Shown here piece after piece: positions 1-4,187 of a DNA stretch of 5,975 bases (position 1 is the first letter of the stretch; each line of letters starts with the position of its first letter). The stretch lies in assembly GCA_035630195.1 (NCBI GenBank), contig DASQLD010000104.1:1-5975 (forward strand). Reading direction: 5' to 3'. Position numbers and translations under genes: made by a program. The notes beneath the pieces are model-generated. The model saw only the letters and a list, made by a program, of their open reading frames with translations. It did not search any database and had not been told where the DNA came from. This stretch comes from DASQDN01 sp035630195. GTDB taxonomy: Bacteria > Acidobacteriota > Terriglobia > Bryobacterales > Bryobacteraceae.

Positions 1-2
1 TG

Positions 3-197
3 AGCAGCCTCATCAATCGGATGGGACAATCGCTGCGTCGTGATCTTTCTCCCGTGGAGCGAGACTGCCTGGAAGCCGCAAGAGAAAATCTGGTGCTAGC
101 CTGTGAAGCAGTTGAGGAAGAACAATTCTCGGAAGCGGATCTCCTGATTAGGATGGCCGAAGAGGAGTTATGGGGACGCTCTAAGCCAATTAATTAA
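3..197 (+). CDS. C-terminal part of an unrecognised acidic helical protein (5' end outside window)
   Basis: An open frame enters from the left edge and ends with TAA at 195-197, giving 64 residues. The composition looks like real protein: alternating charged and hydrophobic residues (for example LSPVERDCLEAARENL and EEEQFSEADLLIRMAEEELW) predict two or three amphipathic helices. The first ATG in frame is at 21, but no Shine-Dalgarno sequence precedes it, so the gene most likely starts upstream of the window. No catalytic motif, signal peptide or membrane segment is visible, and I do not recognise the family. It converges with a minus-strand frame that ends at 206, only 8 bases away. Confidence 0.5.
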   Translation, partial: SSLINRMGQSLRRDLSPVERDCLEAARENLVLACEAVEEEQFSEADLLIRMAEEELWGRSKPIN

Positions 198-205
198 GGT
201 GTCCC

Positions 206-381
206 TCAACGCTTTTCAGCGGCTTTCTTAGCGATCTCTTCCCCTGGTTCAGGCGTGAGCTTTTCCGCTCGCGCTTCCCCCGCCTATCAGTCCGCCCATG
301 CTTGGCCTCAGGCTCGCACTTCGGCGCTTCCAATGGCTTCCCGGCGACATCAGTCGCATGCGCTCTTCGTATGGACGACAA
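206..381 (-). pseudogene. Small basic protein gene, probably frameshifted
   Basis: Two minus-strand frames together read like one short lysine-rich protein. The upstream frame, read from about 381, gives KPLEAPKCEPEAKHGRTD then RRGKRERK. At the A4 run (T4 on the + strand, 261-264) the sensible sequence moves to the -1 frame, which continues as KLTPEPGEEIAKKAAEKR and stops with TGA at 208-206. Staying in the first frame gives a much less protein-like basic tail. Loss of one A from the run would explain this. The start is uncertain: the only upstream start in frame is TTG at 381, and it has no ribosome binding site. Family unknown. A programmed -1 shift is possible, but I see no full slippery heptamer. 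Confidence 0.33.
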
Positions 382-582
382 GCCCCTTACTGGGAAACAA
401 CTTCTTCCACTGCGTCAAAACCTCGCCCGACTCAGCGAATCCACCGTCAAGGATGCTCACCAACAAGCTCACAGAGACTGTGAGATGAAGGGGCAATCTG
501 GCTAAAGCGAATCGCCATTCAACAGCTCGTAACGGCCTGGAAGCAGCTTTTGATTGTGGCGGACGAGGCAATAACGTCCTAG
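371..582 (+). pseudogene. Small helical hypothetical gene, probably frameshifted
   Basis: From ATG at 371 the frame reads MDDKPLTGKQLLPLRQNLAR and on to QQAHRDCEMKGQSG, then stops with TAA at 503-505. The adjacent frame continues from 505 with KRIAIQQLVTAWKQLL and IVADEAITS and stops with TAG at 580-582. Both halves look like amphipathic helices of one roughly 69-residue protein, so a one-base indel near 490-505 probably split it. No ribosome binding site is clear upstream of 371. Its start lies head to head with the broken minus-strand gene, which together suggests decaying DNA. Family and function unknown. Confidence 0.36.
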
Positions 583-589
583 AGATTAC

Positions 590-811
590 TCAATTGGCAT
601 AGGACGAATTCTCTTTCAGAGGCGTCGGCGGCATGAACTTCTCATACTGTCTCGCCTCCACTTGTTTCCGCTTCCGGTCGTGGACGCGGCTCAACTCGGC
701 AAGATATTCTTCGTGCAGCGTCCGCAATGTTTTGCGGCGTTCGGATATCTTCTTGCGTAGGATCGACAGGAGTTCTTCAGGATTAGTAGTAGCGCTATTC
801 TGATCAGACAT
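590..811 (-). CDS. Small charged coiled-coil-like hypothetical protein, 73 aa
   Basis: The frame runs from ATG at 811 to the stop at 592-590. I chose ATG 811 over the upstream in-frame GTG at 832 because AAGG at 818-815 lies just before it (spacing is tight, 3 nt), while GTG 832 has no ribosome binding site. The protein is highly charged. Residues about 12-60 form one long predicted helix with LLSILRKKISERRKTLRTL and LHEEYLAELSRVHDRKRKQV, consistent with a short coiled coil. The tail contains FMPPTPLKE. There is no signal peptide or membrane segment. Function unknown. Confidence 0.55.
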   Translation of the reverse strand: MSDQNSATTNPEELLSILRKKISERRKTLRTLHEEYLAELSRVHDRKRKQVEARQYEKFMPPTPLKENSSYAN

Positions 812-832
812 ACACCTTAGCAGTGTCGTCAC

Positions 833-1376
833 AAGTCCACAAATCTCGGTGAGTCTACCTATGCGTTACGGATTTTTCGCGGTGATATCGGCCCACGACC
901 CTCTGACGGGGTACGTAGGCCGAGGATATGAATGTATAAGTGCGGGTTAAAAGGTTAAGCTTTCCAAACGAATCCAAAAAGCCGGGGGTACTGGTAGTCC
1001 TTCTTCTTCCATACACTCTAAGTGCAAGAGCGAGAAGACTTTTCCCTCAGCCTATGTTGCAGATGGCTTATACAAAGCTACCTAGTATGAAGTACGTATA
1101 TCGACTGAGCTTGTGGAGCGTTACCTGTGTAACCACCCGCTTAGAAACCAGCCGTAAGCGCACCGGTGGCAGCAAATACACAGGAAATCCACAAAAGTGT
1201 TTTAGACCTACCTGAAATTTACTGGGACATGGTTTTTGATTTCAGATACTTAACTCTTTAACGCTCATCCCCTCACGTAAAGGCTGCCTACCCTCCTTGA
1301 AGAGTGACCATTTGATTCCTACGGGCTGCGTAGCGCGACGATGCCCGAACTTCGGGTAGGACCTGTGTCACATTGA
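833..1376. other. About 540 bases without a convincing gene
   Basis: The region is richer in A and T than its surroundings. The only long + strand frame (940-1215, from GTG) has no ribosome binding site and an unconvincing composition. A second frame around 1040-1157 gives a protein-like stretch (EVRISTELVERYLCNHPL) interrupted by TAG just upstream, which could be debris of a gene. A perfect inverted repeat CCCGAA-C-TTCGGG lies at 1344-1356 but is not followed by a T run. I see no tRNA or rRNA. Confidence 0.4.
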
Positions 1377-1436
1377 GCGGAACGTCAGAGCAACTGGCCA
1401 TGGAGTAAATTCGCAACCGCTCCGATATGGATCGGA

Positions 1437-1700
1437 TTGGCTTCCATTGGTGCCGGTAGTCGCAACCCTAAAGTTTCAATGGTTGCTGCCGATGGTTCGT
1501 TGAGTATGATTGATCCATCTCGCACAGTAGGGAAACTAATACCGCCAAATTGCGCCGGGAACGCATACCTTAATGAAGAGAATCTGCAGATGTGCGCAAT
1601 GCAGGCAGGGCTAATCCTATCTCGCGTGGGTGAGCAGCCGGAAGCGAGACTGGTGTACGTGAGCGGGCCAATATCCGAGAGAATCTCCGCTCAAGGCTGA
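1437..1700 (+). CDS. Doubtful hypothetical protein
   Basis: The frame is open from 1377 to TGA at 1698-1700. The first listed start is TTG at 1437; ATG codons follow at 1479 and 1506. None has a clear Shine-Dalgarno sequence. The translation contains plausible stretches (SMIDPSRTVGKLIPPN, YLNEENLQMCAMQAGLILSR) but no motif I recognise. Upstream of 1437 the open frame gives a short hydrophobic run (APIWIGLASIGAG), so the true protein may begin earlier or be a fragment. The downstream frame 1727-1828 could be a displaced continuation. Confidence is low. Confidence 0.33.
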   Translation: MASIGAGSRNPKVSMVAADGSLSMIDPSRTVGKLIPPNCAGNAYLNEENLQMCAMQAGLILSRVGEQPEARLVYVSGPISERISAQG

Positions 1701-1726
1701 GAACTTTCCTGTCCGATCTCGACTAA

Positions 1727-1828
1727 CTATTCAACAAAGCAGCGAATGGCGTCACACCAAACGCTGCGACCGGCCAAATGCTGGTGCTTTCTTCTGAATT
1801 GAAACCTCTGGAGAACTCCATATGTTGA
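1727..1828 (+). pseudogene. Possible displaced 3' end of the preceding frame
   Basis: After TAA at 1724-1726, frame 2 is open to TGA at 1826-1828 and gives protein-like sequence (NGVTPNAATGQMLVLSSELK, then PLENSIC). It has no start of its own and lies in a different frame from the ORF ending at 1700, so it may be the frameshifted tail of that gene. It overlaps the start of the next gene by a few bases (ATG at 1822 within ATGTTGA), an arrangement common in operons. Support is weak. Confidence 0.2.
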
Positions 1829-2067
1829 GCACCAGCACGCCGGTTGACTTACAGAATTTGAGTTCAGCTAGCCTCCGAAGCTGCTACCAAAGGGCGGGGG
1901 TGGTCCTTTCACTAGCCTCGCCCAATTTTTCTAAAATGCTTTTTCTTGCGCTATCTGCTCTTGTGATCGCGATCTTCATCCGCGTTTACAAGACGGAACC
2001 ATCTAATGACGGCGGTTCGGATCGAGCAGCAAGGCGCGAACGTAACTGGTATGGCCCAAAAGTGTAA
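1822..2067 (+). CDS. Small single-pass membrane protein, 81 aa
   Basis: ATG at 1822 is preceded by GGAGA at 1810-1814 with 7 nt spacing, a good ribosome binding site. The 81-residue product has a polar N-terminal part (about 1-37), one strongly hydrophobic helix at about 39-54 (MLFLALSALVIAIFI) followed by RVYK, and a charged C-terminal tail (SDRAARRERNWYG). Positive charges after the helix favour the C-terminus in the cytoplasm by the positive-inside rule. I do not recognise the family. It ends at TAA 2065-2067, facing the IS110-interrupted minus-strand remnant. Confidence 0.5.
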   Translation: MLSTSTPVDLQNLSSASLRSCYQRAGVVLSLASPNFSKMLFLALSALVIAIFIRVYKTEPSNDGGSDRAARRERNWYGPKV

Positions 2068-2130
2068 CTCAACACTCCCACTGTAAGTGCCAACTCGTCG
2101 GTGAGAACTCTGTCTGGCGTCAATTACTTT

Positions 2131-2268
2131 TTACGGTCGTATTGCCTCAACAACATATGTTAGCGGAGCGTAGATGTCATCGGGTCTGACAGCCACCTGA
2201 ATCGACAGCGGATGGCTCTGGACAGCCGAAAGCTTCGCAGTTACGCTGGTTTCAACTGAGCGGAGGAT
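2131..2268 (-). pseudogene. 3' remnant of a minus-strand reading frame split by the IS110 element
   Basis: Immediately beyond the right end of the IS110 element the minus strand is open from 2268 to TAA at 2133-2131, reading ILRSVETSVTAKLSAVQ then LSIQVAVRPDDIYAPLTYV and VEAIRP. When the element and one CT core are removed, this frame joins without shift to the frame at 4072-4042 (VGARVPSLESP), giving about 56 residues between stops. No start codon is evident in the rejoined frame, so the target was probably already a gene fragment or only the tail of a gene. The composition suggests beta strands. Family unknown. Confidence 0.42.
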
Positions 2269-2270
2269 AG
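2269..2270 (-). repeat. Right-hand CT core dinucleotide of IS110
   Basis: On the minus strand the right end reads CAGATGT-CT-ATCCTC. The CT is shared with the left junction, and both right-hand guides of the bridge RNA end in AG, its complement. A CT core is also the one known for IS621. Confidence 0.75.
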
Positions 2271-2285
2271 ACATCTGAGGTCTTC

Positions 2286-2291
2286 CGTCAA
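2286..2291 (-). promoter_or_regulatory. -35 box TTGACG at the right end of IS110, overlapping the transposase stop
   Basis: TTGACG differs by one base from the TTGACA consensus and contains the transposase stop codon TGA (2290-2288). The remaining right end is 15 nt; with the 2-nt core it gives an exact 17-bp spacer to the left-end -10 box when the ends are joined. Confidence 0.6.
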
Positions 2292-3586
2292 GCCCCGGCG
2301 ATCGCGATTTTCTTGAATCCAGCAACGTTTTTCCACTGGAGTTCCACAACCGCGGTGGGCTGTTGACGCGGCCTCCGTGCGGTCAATGAGTCTTTATAGA
2401 CGGTTTCGTCGTAGGGTACGCGGTCCTTCCAGCAACGAAAAAGAATGCGAATCCATTTGAAGGCGAGAGAGCGGATCGCCGTATTCCGCCGCTTCCCCTT
2501 GGCGCGCTGCTGCTCGTAATACTCGCGTGCCCAGTCCGAGTATGCGATCGAATGAAGCGCCCACTCGTGAAACGTCTGGCGTAAGAACTTTGGGCACGCC
2601 CAGCGCCAGTGGACCCAGTGCTGCTTCCCGCTGCTCGCGACAACGGGAGCAATGCCGCTGTATCGCTGAATCTCGGCCGCACTCTGGTACCGTTCACGTT
2701 GACTTCCGAGCGCAGCTAGCAACCGCGGGGTCATAGCCGGCCCGGCCCCCGGAAACGACTTAACAATCGCGAAATCAGGGTGCGCCCTGGCGAGATCGTC
2801 AATCTGTTTGTCATAAGCGGCGACAGCCAGCAGCACTTGCTTAAGCACACCCGCCCATGCCACGATTGCGGCGCTCGACGAAGTGATTACTGCAGCGTCT
2901 GTGGTAGCTGGAACTGCCTTCCCAATCTGCTCCAGCCGCTCCTTGATACGCTCCGGGTCGCGGCTATTGTGATCGATAAAGAACCGCTCGATCGTCGCGG
3001 GTCTTGCGCGCTGAAGCTTCTCAACGCTCGGCCAACGCTCCAGGAACTCTGCAGCAATGTTGGATCCGATCTCGTCGAACCACTGGAGGACCTGAGGAAA
3101 GTACATCTTCAGATGCGACGTAAGCCGGTTCGAACAGCGGGTCTTCTCATGCACGAATTTCCGTCGTTCTTCCACGAGAAATTGCAATGTGCGCGTTTCT
3201 GGAGTGTCTGGATTGAAGCAGCGGAGTTTGTCACGGTGGAGCATGAGGATGTCCAATAGGAGTCTGGCATCGCTGGGATCGTCCTTCGCTCCCGAAGGCC
3301 GAAAACTCTTCCGGTAGTTCACCAGAATTGTTGGATGAACGGGAAAGATCACGAGGTGGTCGTATTTAGTCAGCATGAACACCAGCGACCCTCGAGACTG
3401 CTCGAGAGCTACGGCGACAGACTGTCCTCCGAACCGCATTCGAAGTTCAGCGGCCCAGACTTCAATCGCCTCCGGTGTGTGATCGATGGCGCCTGTCTCG
3501 ACTGTTGATGTTCCGGCTTGCATAGCCCAGGCATGCTTTTGGTCGGCCAAGTCGATGGCGATCATTGCGGCAAATTCAGTCGACAT
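2288..3586 (-). CDS. IS110-family DEDD/serine bridge recombinase (transposase), 432 aa
   Basis: RNA-guided recombinase that, in this family, joins donor ends to a target at a dinucleotide core using an N-terminal RuvC-like DEDD domain and a C-terminal Transposase_20 domain. The DEDD residues are visible: D12 in IAIDLADQ, E62 in VALEQSRG, D103 and D106 in KDDPSDARLL. A helical, probably coiled-coil middle follows (about 135-270). The C-terminal domain has the helix-hairpin-helix-like FPGAGPAMTPRLLAALG at 278-294 and the conserved serine at S319 in YSGIAPVVASSGKQ. The 432-residue length exceeds that of IS621 (about 326 aa) because of a longer middle. ATG 3586 is chosen over in-frame upstream starts because GGAGAGGG lies just before it and the longer frame would translate the structured RNA. 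No frameshift or lost motif is seen. Confidence 0.93.
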   Translation of the reverse strand: MSTEFAAMIAIDLADQKHAWAMQAGTSTVETGAIDHTPEAIEVWAAELRMRFGGQSVAVALEQSRGSLVFMLTKYDHLVIFPVHPTILVNYRKSFRPSGAKDDPSDARLLLDILMLHRDKLRCFNPDTPETRTLQFLVEERRKFVHEKTRCSNRLTSHLKMYFPQVLQWFDEIGSNIAAEFLERWPSVEKLQRARPATIERFFIDHNSRDPERIKERLEQIGKAVPATTDAAVITSSSAAIVAWAGVLKQVLLAVAAYDKQIDDLARAHPDFAIVKSFPGAGPAMTPRLLAALGSQRERYQSAAEIQRYSGIAPVVASSGKQHWVHWRWACPKFLRQTFHEWALHSIAYSDWAREYYEQQRAKGKRRNTAIRSLAFKWIRILFRCWKDRVPYDETVYKDSLTARRPRQQPTAVVELQWKNVAGFKKIAIAGA

Positions 3587-3589
3587 AAT

Positions 3590-3597
3590 CCCTCTCC
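3590..3597 (-). promoter_or_regulatory. Ribosome binding site of the IS110 transposase
   Basis: Minus-strand GGAGAGGG lies 3 bases before ATG 3586; the core GGAG is about 7 nt away. It decides the start against the 68-residue upstream extension of the same open frame. Confidence 0.75.
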
Positions 3598-3620
3598 GCA
3601 GGTTGAGATGGTGCAGGCGG

Positions 3621-3692
3621 CTTTGCTTCGTCGAAGGCCTTATAGGAGAGTCTTCTAACAGGCGACATCTGAGAATTCGTTTGGAAGCAAAG
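3621..3692 (-). ncRNA. Donor-binding loop of the bridge RNA
   Basis: A 9-bp stem CTTTGCTTC/GAAGCAAAG closes the loop. The left donor guide CTCAGATGTC (3673-3664) is identical over 10 nt to the right end plus the first core base (2279-2270). The right donor guide CTATAAG (3645-3639) is the exact reverse complement of CT core plus TATAG at the left end (4041-4035); an adjacent G (3638) extends the match one base into the left flank. These are the relations expected for a loop that recognises the right-end/core/left-end junction of the excised circle. Confidence 0.85.
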
Positions 3693-3694
3693 AC

Positions 3695-3765
3695 GCACCC
3701 CAAGGCTCGGAGCTCTACCCTCGGACATCGAGTGTCGGGCAACGCAATTCGTAGCCACGGGGTGC
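3695..3765 (-). ncRNA. Target-binding loop 2, homologous to loop 1 but with different guides
   Basis: Closing stems GCACCCC/GGGGTGC (3765-3759 with 3701-3695) and GGCT/AGCC (3756-3753 with 3707-3704), then CG/CG after the same bulged A as in loop 1. The left guide position reads TTGCCC (3742-3737), the central hairpin GACA/TGTC (3736-3733 with 3727-3724), and the right guide position GAGGGTAG (3722-3715). By analogy with loop 1 it would favour a target GCC-CT-ACCCTC. It can also pair with the occupied site with one G·T wobble. Whether it is functional is inference. Confidence 0.6.
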
Positions 3766-3780
3766 CTGCGCTGTCCAACC
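3705..3780 (-). repeat. Tandem repeat copy 2 in the bridge RNA region
   Basis: Second copy, about 76 nt, of the module at 3864-3937. Relative to copy 1, the fourth pair of the closing stem is swapped from C-G to G-C, which preserves pairing. This argues for selection on RNA structure rather than on a protein. Confidence 0.75.
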
Positions 3781-3798
3781 TGCCATACATGGACAGCG
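3769..3798 (-). ncRNA. Hairpin between the two target-type loops
   Basis: CGCTGTCC (3798-3791) pairs perfectly with GGACAGCG (3776-3769) across a 14-nt loop. The 3' arm overlaps the beginning of the second repeat copy. An alternative helix, CAACCT (3812-3807) with AGGTTG (3781-3776), would compete with it. Confidence 0.55.
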
Positions 3799-3861
3799 AA
3801 TAGCAAAAGGTTGCAAATCTGGAGGACTAGAGAAGTCTGCGAATGCATATCAGTGTGCCCG

Positions 3862-3916
3862 CCGCTCGGAGTTCTATCCTCGGACATCGAATGTCTGGCT
3901 CCGCGATTCGTAGCGG
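3862..3916 (-). ncRNA. Target-binding loop 1 (matches the actual insertion site)
   Basis: Closing stem CCGCT (3916-3912) with AGCGG (3866-3862), plus CG/CG after a bulged A. Inside, a left guide GAGCC (3901-3897) equals the left flank GAGCC (4046-4042). A hairpin GACAT-TCG-ATGTC (3895-3883) separates it from the right guide GAGGATAG (3881-3874), which is the exact reverse complement of CT core plus ATCCTC at 2270-2263. The order left guide, hairpin, right guide ending in AG is that of known target-binding loops. Unlike the donor left guide, this left guide does not include the core C (it has A). Confidence 0.75.
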
Positions 3917-3937
3917 TAGGCCCTGCTGGGTGCAACC
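3864..3937 (-). repeat. Tandem repeat copy 1 in the bridge RNA region
   Basis: About 74 nt resembling copy 2 at roughly three positions in four, with the best conserved core running from GCTACGAAT to CTCCGAGC. The spacing between copies is about 157-159 nt. Differences concentrate in the outer arms and guide positions, while the CGATGTCCGAGG centre is identical. Confidence 0.75.
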
Positions 3938-3964
3938 TAATACCCGGCCGAACCACAGGAACAG

Positions 3965-4007
3965 AGATTTTCCACAGCGTGCGGTTCGCGGCGACTGTGG
4001 CAAATCT
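3965..4007 (-). ncRNA. 5' stem-loop of the bridge RNA
   Basis: AGATTT (4007-4002) pairs with AAATCT (3970-3965), and CCACAG (4000-3995) pairs with CTGTGG (3977-3972). The two stems are separated by a single G/A mismatch. The loop is 17 nt (3994-3978). Twelve base pairs with one mismatch make this the strongest simple hairpin in the window. IS621 bridge RNA also begins with a stem-loop before its binding loops. Confidence 0.75.
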
Positions 4008-4033
4008 TTTTCTAACATCTCTCCTTCGGAGCC

Positions 4034-4039
4034 ACTATA
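4034..4039 (-). promoter_or_regulatory. -10 box TATAGT at the left end of IS110
   Basis: TATAGT begins at the first base of the element after the CT core. In the integrated state no -35 box stands 16-18 bp upstream (the flank there reads GGGTTC). In the circular form it would lie 17 bp after TTGACG of the right end. Confidence 0.6.
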
Positions 4040-4041
4040 AG
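4040..4041 (-). repeat. Left-hand CT core dinucleotide of IS110
   Basis: On the minus strand the left junction reads GAGAGCC-CT-TATAGTGG. The flanking bases differ from those at the right junction on both sides, so exactly two bases are shared. Confidence 0.75.
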
Positions 4042-4072
4042 GGCTCTCCAGGGATGGAACCCGAGCGCCGAC
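4040..4072 (-). pseudogene. 5' part of the split reading frame, left flank of IS110
   Basis: Minus-strand codons from 4072 to the CT core (4041-4040) read VGARVPSLESP and continue in frame into ILRSVETSV at 2268 once the element is removed. An in-frame TGA at 4075-4073 bounds it upstream. The piece is short, so coding status is uncertain. The clean rejoining supports the assigned element boundaries. Confidence 0.33.
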
Positions 4073-4092
4073 TCAGCCGCGGGCATGATTGA

Positions 4093-4114
4093 CGGGCGGC
4101 CAACGAGCCGCCCG
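4093..4114. repeat. GC-rich perfect hairpin between the two insertion sequences
   Basis: CGGGCGGC (4093-4100) and GCCGCCCG (4107-4114) form an 8-bp stem with a 6-nt loop. No T run follows on either strand, so it is not a standard terminator. It lies in the short stretch separating the IS110 left end from the second element. Confidence 0.5.
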
Positions 4115-4151
4115 GTCTGCAATCCATGCTTGCCAGAAAGCGAAAAATCCT

Positions 4152-4176
4152 GGGGGGTTTGGGGGGCAAGCCCCCC
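4152..4176. terminator. G-tract hairpin downstream of the second transposase
   Basis: Two G6 tracts (4152-4157 and 4161-4166) are followed by C6 (4171-4176). The second G tract and the C tract form a 6-bp stem with loop CAAG. Read in the direction of the upstream minus-strand transposase, the hairpin starts 2 nt after its stop; a T5 run follows only after the extra C tract, so termination is possible but not textbook. The element's end may lie here. Confidence 0.35.
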
Positions 4177-4187
4177 ATCAGGAGATG
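4175..4187 (-). repeat. Candidate left terminal repeat of the second element
   Basis: The minus strand reads CATCTCCTGATGG, overlapping the transposase stop codon. It matches the sequence at 5734-5746 at about 10 positions if one gap is allowed. This is weak on its own. Confidence 0.28.

Larger units (their letters stand above)
3621..4027 (-). ncRNA. Bridge RNA of the IS110 element, about 400 nt, with two target-type loops and one donor loop
   Basis: The region between the left end and the transposase is packed with complementary segments on the minus strand. In order they are: a 5' stem-loop (4007-3965); an 8-bp stem AGGTTGCA/TGCAACCT (3938-3931 with 3815-3808) that encloses the first target-type loop; an 8-bp hairpin (3798-3769); a 7-bp stem GCACCCC/GGGGTGC (3765-3759 with 3701-3695) that encloses the second target-type loop; and a 9-bp stem CTTTGCTTC/GAAGCAAAG (3692-3684 with 3629-3621) that closes the donor loop. 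Guide segments match both element ends and both flanks. The 5' end is inferred from the -10 box at 4039-4034 (start near 4027), and the 3' end from the last stem. At about 400 nt it is much longer than the 177-nt bridge RNA of IS621. Confidence 0.82.
2271..4039 (-). mobile_element. Complete IS110-family insertion sequence (1769 bp)
   Basis: The boundaries rest on four independent signals. A CT dinucleotide occurs at both ends (4041-4040 and 2270-2269). The donor guides of the encoded RNA match both ends. The right guide of its target loop matches the right flank. Joining the ends gives a promoter with a 17-bp spacer. In the minus orientation the layout is left end with about 453 nt of non-coding RNA-encoding DNA, transposase (3586-2288), then a very short right end of 17 nt after the stop. 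This is the IS110-group arrangement, with the RNA upstream of the recombinase, rather than the IS1111 arrangement. There are no long terminal inverted repeats, as usual for the family. Both the protein and RNA parts look intact, so the element may be active. Confidence 0.85.

Noticed and set aside
940..1215. 91-residue + strand ORF
   Set aside because: GTG start without ribosome binding site, unusual composition, no recognisable motif.
1344..1356. Perfect inverted repeat CCCGAA-C-TTCGGG as a terminator
   Set aside because: Loop would be too small without unpairing and no T run follows.
2780..3259. 159-residue + strand ORF
   Set aside because: Lies antisense inside the IS110 transposase and has no family features; the transposase motifs are unmistakable.
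3664..3673. CTCAGATGTC as the left boundary of a shorter IS110 element, making a 10-bp direct repeat with 2270-2279
   Set aside because: The repeat is better explained as the left donor guide, since the adjacent CTATAAG matches the other end at 4041-4035 and the promoter and flank guides agree with 4039.
3587..3790. 68-residue N-terminal extension of the transposase frame
   Set aside because: It translates the second structured RNA module, has no ribosome binding site, and family proteins begin near the IAIDLADQ strand; ATG 3586 has a strong GGAGAGGG.
3705..3937. Tandem repeat read as a protein repeat (CPRVELRA / CPRIELRA)
   Set aside because: Resemblance appears in several frames alike, which follows from DNA identity; compensatory stem changes and guide matches favour RNA.
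3705..3937. CRISPR array
   Set aside because: Only two imperfect copies, too long and too far apart, with structure explained by the bridge RNA.
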